Assembly: GCA_910589085.1 (NCBI GenBank)
Contig: CAJUSG010000011.1
Coordinates: forward strand, 1 to 52,753
From: an uncultured Oscillospiraceae bacterium
GTDB lineage: Bacteria > Bacillota > Clostridia > Oscillospirales > Oscillospiraceae
DNA length: 52,753 nucleotides
Direction: 5' to 3'
The translations under genes and the position numbers were made by a program. Shown here piece by piece: positions 8,419-17,257 of this stretch. The notes under the pieces were generated by a model. The model saw only the letters and a program-made list of their open reading frames with translations, was not told the DNA's origin and searched no databases. The number at the start of each line of letters is the position of its first letter. Position 1 is the first letter of the stretch.

Positions 8419-10091
8419 GACATTCCTTCCGGGGGCGGCTGTTCCGCTCCTTCCTGGTGGTGTCGCTGGTCCCCCTGCTGGTGTGCTCCACCATGCTGCT
8501 TCAGATTTTCCGTCTGCGCATGACCAGCGCGGCCCGGCAGGAGATGGCCGGACAGCTGTCCGCAGTGTCCCACACCCTGGATACCGCGTTTTACGCCTTT
8601 GACCAGACGGCCGCAAAGCTCCGTAATAGCGCGCTGGTGGCCGGGGCGCTGGCTGGGACGAAGGGAGAGGACACCCTGGTATATCAGGAGTTCTTCGAGG
8701 CGGTGGGTCAAGCCAAGGGGCAGGCCCGCTTTGACCTCTATGATCTGGAGGGAAGGTGGCGCTACTCCACCGACCTGCGGGGGACGGACCTGCCCACCGA
8801 CTGGGGCGTCCTCTATGCCGCAGCCGGGGCGGAGGAGGGGCTGGTCTATCGGGTCAGTGAGGACATATCCAATACCGATGCCCCCCAGCTCCAGGGAGCC
8901 GCGCTTCTCCGGGACGAGCAGGGAGCGCCGGCGGGCTATCTGGTAGTCAGCCTGTACTACAGCCACCTGCATCAGCTGCTGGAGGGGGTGTACGACAGCC
9001 AGAACGATCTGGTGCTCCTCAGCCGGTACTGGCGGCCGGTGTACGCCCTCCAGCCCTCCCTTGCGGACAGCCTGGCTGACCGCCTGCGGGTACAGCTGCT
9101 GGACGGACAGGGCCCCAGGGAGACTTCGGAGGGCTTTTTTCACAGCATCGCGTGGAATGAGGCCAGCGGGCTGTACATGGTTCTTCAGCGGCCCCAGATT
9201 TTTACCCAGGAGACCATGCAGCTGCTGTATACCGTCAGCCTGGCCTGTGCGGTGGTATGTGTGGCCATCTCAATCTTAATGAGCCTGAAGCTGAGCCGGC
9301 AACTGTTCCGGCCCATCGACCGCCTTCACCGGGGCATCGGTGAGGTGGTGCAGAATCACCTGGATGTCCGTGTCCCGCCGGAGGGGGACGATGAGCTGGC
9401 CGAGCTGGCCCAGCGGTTTAACGGCATGGTGACCGCCTTGAAGTGCAACCAGGAGCAGCTGGTAGACAACCAGCGGGAGCTGAATCAGGCCCAAATTCGA
9501 ATGCTCCAGGCCCAGCTCAACCCCCATTTTCTCTGTAATACCCTGGACACCATGAAGTGGATCAGCAAGATCAACAGGGTCCCCCAGGTGGCGCTGATGT
9601 CCACCAATCTGGCGGATATCCTGCGCTTTTGCATCTCGCCGGAGGAATTTGTCCCCCTGCGCCGGGAGGCGGAGATTCTCGACCGGTACATTGAAATTCA
9701 GCGTATCCGTATGTCCGGAGCCTTTACCTACGCCATGGACCTGCCCCCGGAGCTGGAGGACTGTCTGATTCCCAAGATGATTCTCCAGCCCCTGGTGGAG
9801 AACGCCATCCTCCACGGCCTGGAGGGCCGGGATGACGGAGCGGTGAGGGTGGCGGCCCGGGAGGAGGGAGGCCTGCTGCGTATTACGGTATCGGACAACG
9901 GCCCCGGATTTCCGCCGGAGCTGGCGGCGGGGCGCTGCCGGCGGGAGAGCCGGCATCTGGGCCTGTACAATGTGGACACGATTTTGACCAAATACTACGG
10001 CGGGGACTGCGGCCTGTTTCTCTCCAATGAGGGGGGCGCGGTGGTGACGGCGGTGCTGCCGGTGGTGAGAGAGGAGGAAGAGATGTGCTGA
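8415..10091 (+). CDS. Sensor histidine kinase, YesM/LytS family
   Basis: Membrane sensor kinase of 558 residues. One helix spans about 11-33 and a second about 269-293, with a ~235-residue extracytoplasmic sensing domain between them. A HAMP linker follows (about 294-345). The His-kinase motif AQLNPHFLCNTLDTMKWI has the phosphorylated histidine at 371. The ATP-binding domain shows the N-box LVENAILHGLE and the G-box DNGPGF. It overlaps the upstream lipoprotein gene by 4 bases and the response-regulator gene by 7, so the three are translationally coupled. It is predicted to sense the ligand of the importer on the opposite strand, directly or through the lipoprotein. Confidence 0.93.
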   Translation: MRHSFRGRLFRSFLVVSLVPLLVCSTMLLQIFRLRMTSAARQEMAGQLSAVSHTLDTAFYAFDQTAAKLRNSALVAGALAGTKGEDTLVYQEFFEAVGQAKGQARFDLYDLEGRWRYSTDLRGTDLPTDWGVLYAAAGAEEGLVYRVSEDISNTDAPQLQGAALLRDEQGAPAGYLVVSLYYSHLHQLLEGVYDSQNDLVLLSRYWRPVYALQPSLADSLADRLRVQLLDGQGPRETSEGFFHSIAWNEASGLYMVLQRPQIFTQETMQLLYTVSLACAVVCVAISILMSLKLSRQLFRPIDRLHRGIGEVVQNHLDVRVPPEGDDELAELAQRFNGMVTALKCNQEQLVDNQRELNQAQIRMLQAQLNPHFLCNTLDTMKWISKINRVPQVALMSTNLADILRFCISPEEFVPLRREAEILDRYIEIQRIRMSGAFTYAMDLPPELEDCLIPKMILQPLVENAILHGLEGRDDGAVRVAAREEGGLLRITVSDNGPGFPPELAAGRCRRESRHLGLYNVDTILTKYYGGDCGLFLSNEGGAVVTAVLPVVREEEEMC

Positions 10092-10846
10092 AGGTACTGG
10101 TGGTAGAGGATGAGGAGATGATCCGCAAGGGCATCGTGCTGGCGGTGGACTGGGCGGCACTGGACTGCGTTGTGGTAGGGGAGGCCGCCAACGGGGCGGA
10201 GGCCCTGGAGGCGGTGGACCGGCTGAACCCCAGCCTGATTATTACCGACCTGAAAATGCCCCAGATGGACGGGCTTGAGATGCTGCGCCGTCTGCGGGAG
10301 CAAGGAAACAATGTCTATGTCATCATCCTTACGGCCTACGACAGCTTTACCTATGCGCAGAGCGCCCTGCGGCTTGGGGCGGTGGACTTTTTGCTCAAGC
10401 CGTTCCACGACGGTGATCTGGAGCAGGCGGTAACTGCTCTGCGGAAGCGAATAGGTGGGGAAGAAAAGGCGGATTCCGCCCTCCCGGGGCTGAAGAGAGG
10501 GGATAAGAGCAAGTATGTGCTGGAGGCCATGGACTACATTGGGGCCCACTACCAGGACCCTAATATTTCCATCAGCGCCATTGCCCAGGATCTGGGAATC
10601 AGCGAGGGCCACCTGAGCCACACCTTCAAAAAAGAGACGGACTACACCCTGCTCAACTACCTGACCCGCTATCGGGTTCATAAGGCCATGGAGCTGCTGC
10701 GGGATTGCCGGGTGAAGGTGTACGAGGTGGCGGCACAGGTGGGCTACCGGGATATTACCTATTTCTCCGCCACCTTCAAGAAGGTGACAGGGGTGACGCC
10801 GTCGGAGTATCAGGATACCAGTGGACAGAGGAGGGGAAAGGAATGA
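10085..10846 (+). CDS. Response regulator with AraC-type DNA-binding domain (YesN family)
   Basis: A 253-residue two-component regulator. The receiver domain (1-120) has the acidic pocket VVEDEE, the phosphoacceptor Asp55 in ITDLKMPQMDG and the conserved Lys105 in FLLKPF. The C-terminal domain carries two helix-turn-helix units: ISAIAQDLGISEGHLSHTFK and the stretch starting VYEVAAQVGYRDITYFSATF. The start is GTG at 10085, inside the end of the kinase gene. The stop overlaps the next start as ATGA. It probably activates the divergent importer operon and its own operon on binding in the 7.2-7.4 kb gap (inference). Confidence 0.94.
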   Translation: MLKVLVVEDEEMIRKGIVLAVDWAALDCVVVGEAANGAEALEAVDRLNPSLIITDLKMPQMDGLEMLRRLREQGNNVYVIILTAYDSFTYAQSALRLGAVDFLLKPFHDGDLEQAVTALRKRIGGEEKADSALPGLKRGDKSKYVLEAMDYIGAHYQDPNISISAIAQDLGISEGHLSHTFKKETDYTLLNYLTRYRVHKAMELLRDCRVKVYEVAAQVGYRDITYFSATFKKVTGVTPSEYQDTSGQRRGKE

Positions 10847-11613
10847 CCCGATTGATCGCCTGTGATATCGACGGGACGCTGCTGCTGAATGGCGCGGTGG
10901 AGATTCCCGGGGAAATTTTCAGGCAAATTGACCGCCTGGAGGAAAAAGGGATTCTCTTCTGCCCGGCCAGCGGCCGGCAGTACTCCAGCCTGCGGAAGCT
11001 CTTTGCCCCGGTGGCGGACCGGGTTCCCTATCTGTGCGAGAACGGCGCGGTGATCTACGGACCGGGCAGTCCGGGGCCTGTCCTGGGCAAGACCGTGATG
11101 GACCGGGCCCTGGCGGAGGAGCTGTGCCGGGAGATCATTGCCCTGTCCGGGGTGGAGGTGCTGATTTCCGGGGCCAATACCAGCTATGTCTGCCCCAAGC
11201 GGGATGATTTGCTGGATATGATTCGGATTTTTGTGGGAAATAACACCGTGGTACTGGGGGCTCCGGAGCAGGTTCCGGAGGATATCGTAAAGGTGTCGGC
11301 CTACTGTCCCGACAGACTGGAGGAGACCTGGCAGGCCCTGTCCGGCCGCTGGGGAGAGCATTTTCAGGCTGCGATTGCGGGGGCGTGCTGGGTGGATTTT
11401 ACCCTGGCGAACAAGGGCACAGGGCTGGAGCAGCTGTGTACGGCGCTGGACATCGGCCTGGAGGAGGTTATGGCCTTCGGAGACAACTACAACGATTTGC
11501 CCATGCTGGAGCGGGTGGGCCAACCGTGGATGATGGAGAGCGCGGCTCCGGAGCTGCGGGCCCGCTTCCCCAACCGCTGCCGCCGGGTGGAGGAGATTTT
11601 GCGGGAATTGTAG
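10843..11613 (+). CDS. Cof-type HAD phosphatase
   Basis: A 256-residue sugar- or cofactor-phosphate phosphatase of the HAD IIB (Cof) type. Motif I is IACDIDGTLL with Asp8 and Asp10. The motif II/cap region begins PASGRQYSSL. The C-terminal motif IV is VMAFGDNYNDLPML, which binds magnesium. The start codon overlaps the regulator's stop (ATGA), so this is the last gene of the sensor operon. With the HAD gene in the importer operon, it is the second phosphatase tied to this transport system. Confidence 0.9.
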   Translation: MTRLIACDIDGTLLLNGAVEIPGEIFRQIDRLEEKGILFCPASGRQYSSLRKLFAPVADRVPYLCENGAVIYGPGSPGPVLGKTVMDRALAEELCREIIALSGVEVLISGANTSYVCPKRDDLLDMIRIFVGNNTVVLGAPEQVPEDIVKVSAYCPDRLEETWQALSGRWGEHFQAAIAGACWVDFTLANKGTGLEQLCTALDIGLEEVMAFGDNYNDLPMLERVGQPWMMESAAPELRARFPNRCRRVEEILREL

Positions 11614-11636
11614 GGCTGTACAACACAGGCGTTATA

Positions 11637-11645
11637 TGTTATAAT
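11637..11645 (+). promoter_or_regulatory. Extended -10 promoter of glsA
   Basis: TGTTATAAT (11637-11645) is an extended -10 element 50 bases before the glutaminase start. No good -35 is seen, which is common for extended -10 promoters. Confidence 0.5.
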
Positions 11646-11695
11646 CCGGCTGTGTAAACTGCGGCCTTTGGCCTACAGAAAAGGGAGAGGATAAA

Positions 11696-12616
11696 ATGGA
11701 CCAACAGTTGATCCAAAGCGCGCTGAGCTATGGCCGCCGGTTTGTGCGGTATGGAAAACCGGCCTCTTATATTCCGGAGCTGGCCTCCAAGGATCCCTCC
11801 AAGCTGGGCGTGGCGGTATGCGACATGGAGGGAAACCTGCTGACGGCGGGAGATACAGAGGAAAAATTTACCATGCAGAGCATCTCCAAGCTGATTGCTC
11901 TGATTATTGCTCTGGAGCAGAACAGCTATGACGACGTATTTACCAAGGTGGGGCTGGAGCCCACCGGCGATTCCTTCAGCTCCACCGTCCGCCTGGACCA
12001 CCTGACCAACAACAAGCCCTTCAACCCCATGATTAACGCCGGGGCAATCGCTGTAACCAGTACCATCCGGGGGGCGTCTCTGGAGGAGCGCAGAGATGTC
12101 TGCCTTGCCTTTGCCCGGAAGCTGATGGGAAATTCGGGGCTGGATGTGGACTATGAGGTATTCCTGTCGGAGGCCCGCACAGGCTATAAAAATCGGGCTA
12201 TTATCTACTTGATGCGCTCCAACGGCATTATAGAGGGCAGCTGTGAGGAACACCTGGAGCTGTATTTTCTGCTGTGCTCTCTGGCCTGTACCTGCCGGGA
12301 CCTGTCCATGTTTGCGGCCACCCTGGCCAACGACGGCATCAGCCCCAGCACAGGGGAGCGGCTGATTCCCCTGCGTACCGTGAAGCTGGTGCGCTCCCTG
12401 ATGGTCACCTGCGGGATGTACGACTACTCCGGGGAGTTCGCCGCTACGGTGGGAATGCCCTCAAAGAGCGGAGTAGGGGGCGGTATCATTTCCTGTCCCA
12501 TCGGCAGGTACGGGATCTGTGTGTACGGTCCCGCGCTGGATGAGAAGGGGAACAGCACCGGCGGACTGAAGATGCTGGAATATCTGTCTGAAAACATGGA
12601 TCTGAATATGTTCTGA
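11696..12616 (+). CDS. glsA: Glutaminase A
   Basis: Cytoplasmic serine-dependent glutaminase of 306 residues, the usual length, that converts L-glutamine to glutamate and ammonia. It has the beta-lactamase-like fold with the catalytic SxxK motif at Ser62-Lys65 (FTMQSISKLIAL). Other family motifs are FNPMINAGAIAVTS, the Tyr/Asn-containing TGYKNRAIIYLM, and the C-terminal SGVGGGIISC. Start ATG with AAGGGAGAGG upstream. It is monocistronic: an extended -10 promoter before it and a strong stem-loop after it. Such enzymes can contribute to acid resistance through ammonia release, but nothing here shows that role. Confidence 0.97.
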   Translation: MDQQLIQSALSYGRRFVRYGKPASYIPELASKDPSKLGVAVCDMEGNLLTAGDTEEKFTMQSISKLIALIIALEQNSYDDVFTKVGLEPTGDSFSSTVRLDHLTNNKPFNPMINAGAIAVTSTIRGASLEERRDVCLAFARKLMGNSGLDVDYEVFLSEARTGYKNRAIIYLMRSNGIIEGSCEEHLELYFLLCSLACTCRDLSMFAATLANDGISPSTGERLIPLRTVKLVRSLMVTCGMYDYSGEFAATVGMPSKSGVGGGIISCPIGRYGICVYGPALDEKGNSTGGLKMLEYLSENMDLNMF

Positions 12617-12639
12617 GGGCTGTCAGGACATGTGTACAG

Positions 12640-12680
12640 AGCGCCGCGGCACGGGAAACAGCTTCCTGTGCTGCGGCGCT
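12640..12680 (+). terminator. Terminator after glsA
   Basis: An 18-bp stem (12640-12657 with 12663-12680, two G-U pairs) with loop ACAGC, followed by GTATTTCAGT. Strong stem, moderate T content. Confidence 0.75.
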
Positions 12681-12768
12681 GTATTTCAGTGTGGGGAGGG
12701 CTGTGAAAGTTTATTCATCAAACCGGAAATAATTCAGGTAATTTGTGCATATTTATTCGATAATCCTC

Positions 12769-12798
12769 TTGACCAGCGGGCCGCTGTACCTGTATGAT
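12769..12798 (+). promoter_or_regulatory. Promoter of the aminotransferase operon
   Basis: TTGACC (12769-12774) and TATGAT (12793-12798), 18 bases apart, 38 bases before the start codon. Confidence 0.7.
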
Positions 12799-12835
12799 AG
12801 GGATGAAGAAAACCAAAAGAAAAGAGGTTTTACAT

Positions 12836-14014
12836 ATGCCGTCTTTAAGCAACCGGGTGCAGAGCTTTACCGACTCTGTCATCCGCCGCATGACCCGGAT
12901 CAGCGACGAGCACGGGGCCATCAATCTGTCCCAAGGCTTTCCGGACTTTGACCCGCCCCAGGAGATCATGGACGCTCTGGCCAAAGCGGCCCACGCCGGT
13001 CCCCATCAGTATTCCATCACCTTTGGAGCGGAGAACTTCCGTCAGGCCCTGGCCAGGAAGCAGGGGAGGGCCATTGGGCGGGAGATCGACCCGGAGACCG
13101 AGATTGTCGTCACCTGCGGCGGCACTGAGGCCATGATGTGCGCCATGATGACCATCTGCAACCCGGGGGACAAGGTGCTGGTATTTTCCCCCTTCTATGA
13201 GAATTACGGGGCGGATGCCATCCTCTCCGGGGCCGACCCCATCTATATCCCCCTGGTTCCGCCGGAATACAACTTTGATATGTCGCTGGTGGAGAAGGGA
13301 TTTCAACAGGGGGCCAAGGCCATCATTGTCTGCAACCCCTCCAATCCATGCGGCAAGGTGTTCTCCCGGGAGGAGCTGCTGGGCATCGGAGAGCTGGCCC
13401 TGAAATACGACGCTTTTGTGGTCACCGACGAGGTCTATGAGCATATGGTTTACTCCCCCTGGACCCATACCTGCATGGCCTCCCTCCCCGGCATGTTTGA
13501 CCACACCATTACCTGCAACTCCCTGTCTAAAACCTATTCCATTACCGGCTGGAGGCTGGGCTACCTCATCGGCCCGGAGGAGGTGGTGGAGGGGGCCAAA
13601 AAGGTCCACGACTTCCTCACCGTAGGGGCCGCCGCCCCCCTGCAGGAGGCCGCCGTCACCGGGCTGGAGTTCCCCCAGAGCTACTACGACCGGCTGCTGG
13701 ACACCTATACCCAAAAGCGGCAGTATTTCCTGGACGGGCTGGACCGCATCGGCCTGAAGCACAACGTCCCCCAGGGCACCTACTTCGTCCTCATCGACAT
13801 TCAGGACTTTCTGGACCTGCCCCGGTTCCGGGGCTGGACCGACCTGGAGTTCTGCGAGTGGATGATTGTCAATATCGGGGTGGCCGCCGTACCCGGCTCC
13901 AGCTTCTTTAAGGAGCCGGTGAACCATCTGATCCGCCTCCACTTTGCCCGGGAGGAGAAAACCATGGACGAGGCGCTGGACCGCCTGTCCAAGCTGGCGG
14001 AGCTGGTGAAGTGA
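12836..14014 (+). CDS. Pyridoxal-phosphate aminotransferase, class I/II
   Basis: A fold-type I aminotransferase of 392 residues. The N-terminal stretch INLSQGFPDFDPP contacts substrate. TCGGTEAM is the phosphate-binding loop, VCNPSNPCGKVFS the conserved NP-G motif, and NSLSKTYSITGWRLGYLIG holds the PLP lysine. The C-terminal arginine motif is NHLIRLHFA. The pattern is close to aspartate and kynurenine aminotransferases (PatA/KAT group); the amino-acid specificity cannot be read. The ATG at 12836 is chosen because AAGAGG precedes it and the homology starts there. The stop overlaps the next gene's start as TGATG. Neighbours suggest an amino-acid or keto-acid pathway. Confidence 0.93.
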   Translation: MPSLSNRVQSFTDSVIRRMTRISDEHGAINLSQGFPDFDPPQEIMDALAKAAHAGPHQYSITFGAENFRQALARKQGRAIGREIDPETEIVVTCGGTEAMMCAMMTICNPGDKVLVFSPFYENYGADAILSGADPIYIPLVPPEYNFDMSLVEKGFQQGAKAIIVCNPSNPCGKVFSREELLGIGELALKYDAFVVTDEVYEHMVYSPWTHTCMASLPGMFDHTITCNSLSKTYSITGWRLGYLIGPEEVVEGAKKVHDFLTVGAAAPLQEAAVTGLEFPQSYYDRLLDTYTQKRQYFLDGLDRIGLKHNVPQGTYFVLIDIQDFLDLPRFRGWTDLEFCEWMIVNIGVAAVPGSSFFKEPVNHLIRLHFAREEKTMDEALDRLSKLAELVK

Positions 14015-15087
14015 TGGAGACAAGATCGGTATTTTTTTGCAGCTACTCTGTTGGGACTGAGGTTTACCGCCAGGTCCCGGAGCTGTGCAGCCCCTTTGGA
14101 TCAAGGGCGCTGGTGATCGGCGGCCGGCGGGCCATGGCGGCCGGACTGCCCAAGCTGAGGGAGGCTCTGGAGGACAGCGGCCTGAAAATTGTCCATGCGG
14201 TGGAGTTCGGAGAGGACTGCACCGGGGCGCGGATTGATCGCTGGGCCGAATATGCCCGGGAGCTGGATGTGGACATGATCTTCGGCATGGGGGGCGGAAA
14301 GGCGCTGGATACCGCCAAGGGCGCGGCCTTCGCCGCCGGCCTGCCGGTGTTCACCTTCCCAACGATTGCCGCCACCTGTGCGGGGACCACAGCCCTGTCG
14401 GTGGTCTACCGGGAGGACGGCAGCTTTGACCGCTTTGCCTTCTTTCCCCGCCCCGCCCGGCACTGCTTTATCGACCTGGACATTCTGGCCCGGGCCCCTT
14501 GGAAGTACCTTCAGGCGGGCATGGGGGACACGATAGGCAAGTTTTTCGAGTGCCATTTCGCTGCCCGGGGAGACAAGCTGGCGCACAGCTCCGCCCTGGG
14601 GCGGGAGATCAGCAATATGTGCTACACGCCCCTGCTGGAGTACGGGGTTCAGGCGCTGTCTGACTGCTGGGCCGGCCGGGCCACCCACGCCCTGGAGCAG
14701 GCGGTGTTGGCGGTGGTGGTCAGTACAGGTCTGGTGTCTCTGCTGGTGCTGGACCAGTACAACTGCGCCATTGCCCACTCGGTGGACTACGGCCTGATTC
14801 TCCTCCCCGGCTTCGAGAAGAAATTTCTCCACGGCAGCGTGGTGGCCTACGGTGTTCTGGTCCAGCTGGCGGTGGACCAGGACTGGGACCGGGCCCGGGA
14901 AGTGAAAGCCTTCCTGCGGAGGCTGGAGATTCCCACCACCCTGGGGGAGATGGAGGTCGCGCTGGACCGCGTGTATCTGAAGGACGTCCTCCATGAGACG
15001 GTGACCGGCCCCGACATGGAGCACATCCCCTACCCCGTCACCGAGGACATGATCTACCAGGCCATGGAGGCCGTGGAAAACCTGTAA
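14014..15087 (+). CDS. Iron/zinc-containing alcohol dehydrogenase, glycerol-dehydrogenase-like
   Basis: A 357-residue NAD(P)-dependent dehydrogenase of the GldA branch of the iron-containing alcohol dehydrogenases. The NAD-binding motif is MIFGMGGGKALDTAKG, followed by FPTIAATCAGTTALS. Candidate metal ligands are the Asp in AGMGDTIGKF and the histidines in NCAIAHSVDYG and FLHGSVVAYG. Start ATG 14014 overlaps the aminotransferase stop by one base; a GTG three bases earlier is also possible. The true substrate is not evident. Some family members reduce hydroxy-acids or act on other polyols. Likely one transcript with the aminotransferase and the membrane protein that follows. Confidence 0.88.
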   Translation: METRSVFFCSYSVGTEVYRQVPELCSPFGSRALVIGGRRAMAAGLPKLREALEDSGLKIVHAVEFGEDCTGARIDRWAEYARELDVDMIFGMGGGKALDTAKGAAFAAGLPVFTFPTIAATCAGTTALSVVYREDGSFDRFAFFPRPARHCFIDLDILARAPWKYLQAGMGDTIGKFFECHFAARGDKLAHSSALGREISNMCYTPLLEYGVQALSDCWAGRATHALEQAVLAVVVSTGLVSLLVLDQYNCAIAHSVDYGLILLPGFEKKFLHGSVVAYGVLVQLAVDQDWDRAREVKAFLRRLEIPTTLGEMEVALDRVYLKDVLHETVTGPDMEHIPYPVTEDMIYQAMEAVENL

Positions 15088-15122
15088 CTGTGTTTGAATT
15101 GCTGTAAAGAGAGGGAAACTGT

Positions 15123-16469
15123 ATGACAAAGAGCTATATCAACAGCAAAAATATGCTGAAATTTCTTCTGGGCTCGGCGCTGGGAATTTTGATGTTTCTG
15201 GTGCCCATCCCCCAGGGGGACTCCTTTACCACCCTGCTGGATTTTGTAAAATCCTTTTTGAAGGATATGTTTGGCCCCAGTCTGAACTACATTCTGGTGG
15301 TCATGATCGTGGGCTCCGCCCTTTTGACGGTGTATGACTATATCTGCAAGCCCGACTGGATCCGGAAAAACCACTATCTCAGCAAGGCCTTCTGTTCCAC
15401 GCCGCTGTATCTGGTCTCCAAGGTGCTGGGCGCCGTCATTATTGTCATGGTGGTGTTCCACATTGGGCCCGAGTATGTCACCTCTGTGGACACCGGCGCC
15501 ACCATGGCGGACCTGTGCGCCACCCTGTTCTGCATTGTGCTGGGGTTCAGCTTCTTCCTGCCCTTTTTGACGGACTGCGGGATTATGGAGTTTCTGGGCG
15601 TTCTCCTCAAGCCGGTGGTGCGGCCCCTGTTCCATGTGCCCGGGCGGGCCTCCATCGACCTGATCGCCTCCTGGTTCGGAGCCTCCAACGCGGCGGTGAT
15701 TCTCACCCGGGAGCAGTATATGAAGGGCTTTTACACCAAGCGGGAGGCCGGTTATATCATGACCAACTTCTCCATTGTGTCCATTCCCTTCTGCCTTCTC
15801 ATCGCCAATACGGTGAACATCTCCCACCTGTTTCCCTCCTTCTACCTGTGTATCTGTGTGGTAGGCGTCCTGCTGGCGGTGATTATTGCCCGGATTCCTC
15901 CCATCTCCCTCCTGCCCGACACCTATCAGGAGCGGACAGGCAAGCAGCTCAATGAGGATGTGCCCCAGCAGACCGGCCTGTTCCACTACGCGCTGGAGAG
16001 CAGCTGTAAGCGGGCGGAGTCCTTCCAGCTGAAAAACGTGGTCTCCGGCGGCATGGAGGTGCTGATGGGGATGTACTTCGACCTGATCCCCATTGTCATC
16101 TCCTGGGGCACTATCGTGCTGATGATCGCCACCTACACCCCACTGTTCAAGTGGATCTCCTACCCTATGGGGATGTATTTGAGCCTGTTCGGGCTGGAGG
16201 AGGCCTTTGCCGCCGCTCCCGCTACTCTGATCGGCTTTACCGATATGTTCGTCCCCGCCCTGATGATTACCGGCATCACAGCGGTAAAAACCAAATTTGT
16301 GATCGGCGTGCTCTCTCTGGTGCAGATCATCTATATGACCGAGGTGGGAGCCATCATCATCAAGAGCGAGATTCCTCTGAATTTCTGGAAGCTGTTTGTC
16401 ATCTTCATGGAGCGCACACTCATTGCCATTCCCCTGATTGTTCTGTTTGCCAATCTGGTTGTATTTTAA
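15123..16469 (+). CDS. YjiH-family membrane protein with nucleoside-recognition (Gate) domains
   Basis: Integral membrane protein of 448 residues with about ten hydrophobic segments. It resembles the YjiH/SpmA-type proteins with Gate (nucleoside recognition) domains: MADLCATLFCIVLGFSFFLP, ASWFGASNAAVILTREQYM and the C-terminal half containing MITGITAVKTKFVIGVLS. It probably transports or gates a small solute, but no substrate is proven for the family. It lies 35 bases after the dehydrogenase gene behind AGAGAGGGAAACT, so it is probably the last gene of that operon. A transport role for the amino or keto acid handled by its two neighbours is an inference. Confidence 0.85.
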   Translation: MTKSYINSKNMLKFLLGSALGILMFLVPIPQGDSFTTLLDFVKSFLKDMFGPSLNYILVVMIVGSALLTVYDYICKPDWIRKNHYLSKAFCSTPLYLVSKVLGAVIIVMVVFHIGPEYVTSVDTGATMADLCATLFCIVLGFSFFLPFLTDCGIMEFLGVLLKPVVRPLFHVPGRASIDLIASWFGASNAAVILTREQYMKGFYTKREAGYIMTNFSIVSIPFCLLIANTVNISHLFPSFYLCICVVGVLLAVIIARIPPISLLPDTYQERTGKQLNEDVPQQTGLFHYALESSCKRAESFQLKNVVSGGMEVLMGMYFDLIPIVISWGTIVLMIATYTPLFKWISYPMGMYLSLFGLEEAFAAAPATLIGFTDMFVPALMITGITAVKTKFVIGVLSLVQIIYMTEVGAIIIKSEIPLNFWKLFVIFMERTLIAIPLIVLFANLVVF

Positions 16470-16482
16470 TTAAGAGAAATAA

Positions 16483-16511
16483 GGCCGGCGGACACTGCGG
16501 TGTCTGCCGGC
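16483..16511. terminator. Bidirectional stem-loop between yjiH-type gene and trmN6
   Basis: A 12-bp stem (16483-16494 with 16500-16511, one G-U pair) lies between convergent genes. On the minus strand it is followed by TTATTTCTCTT, which suits termination of trmN6. Confidence 0.7.
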
Positions 16512-16514
16512 TGT

Positions 16515-17144
16515 CTATGTCTGCTCGATGACCAGCCCCGGCCTTCCCTGTCGTACCGCCTCCACAAGGAGGAGAGAGGGGGGCCGGCCCGGCTCCTGGG
16601 CCGCCAGCTTCAGCCGCTTGGGCTCCAGGCGATGTTGCCGAAGCGCACATATCACGTCGGCGAGCCGTTCCGGCCGGTGGCACAGGGCGAACCGTCCTCC
16701 GTTTTTTACCAGCCGTCCGGCGGCGGCGCACAGCTCGTCCAAGGTACAGAACTCCTCAGTCCGGGCGGGGCCTCCGCTTTTTCCGCTGCCCACAGGGAAA
16801 TAGGGCGGGTTGGAGACCACCAGGTCAAAGCTGCCGGCGGGCAGGGGGGCGGTGCGCAGATCTCCGGTGAGGATTTCTCCGGCCAGACAGTTGGCCTCCA
16901 GATTTTCCCGGGCGGTCTGTGCGGACAAGGGGTCCAACTCCACGCCGGTGAGGGACAGCTTCTCCGTCCGCCCGGCCAGAAGGAGAAGCAGCACGCCGCT
17001 GCCGGTTCCCAGGTCACACACCCGCCAGCCGGGTTTGACGGCGGCAAACCTCCCCAGCATCAGGGCGTCGCTCCCCAGGGGAAAGACCCCGTCCCGCCAG
17101 GACAGGGTGCAGGGGCCCAGCTGTTCTTGTACGATATCAGACAA
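16515..17144 (-). CDS. tRNA1(Val) adenine-37 N6-methyltransferase-like enzyme (YfiC/TrmN6 family)
   Basis: A 209-residue class I SAM-dependent methyltransferase. The SAM-binding motif is VCDLGTGSGVLLLLLAGR, the acidic loop LTGVELDPLSAQTARENL, and the amino-methyltransferase catalytic motif is SNPPYFPVG. This NPPY set marks N6-adenine methylation, and the overall layout fits the TrmN6 group that modifies A37 of tRNA. The start is TTG at 17144, supported by AGGAGG eight bases upstream and by homology starting there. It is convergent with the yjiH-type gene and divergent from rsmI, another RNA 2'-O/N-methylation gene. Substrate inferred from the family. Confidence 0.88.
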   Translation of the reverse strand: MSDIVQEQLGPCTLSWRDGVFPLGSDALMLGRFAAVKPGWRVCDLGTGSGVLLLLLAGRTEKLSLTGVELDPLSAQTARENLEANCLAGEILTGDLRTAPLPAGSFDLVVSNPPYFPVGSGKSGGPARTEEFCTLDELCAAAGRLVKNGGRFALCHRPERLADVICALRQHRLEPKRLKLAAQEPGRPPSLLLVEAVRQGRPGLVIEQT

Positions 17145-17199
17145 ATTTGCCGCCTCCTGTAAAATAGATAAGAAAAAGATACCATATATTGTCTGCTTG

Positions 17200-17208
17200 T
17201 GCTATAAT
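17200..17208 (+). promoter_or_regulatory. Extended -10 promoter of rsmI
   Basis: TGCTATAAT (17200-17208) is a perfect extended -10 element, 50 bases before the rsmI start. No consensus -35 is seen. Confidence 0.55.
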
Positions 17209-17257
17209 AATTTTAAATTTCCTTTGAGACGAGTTTTTTTGAGAGGGGCTGTACACA

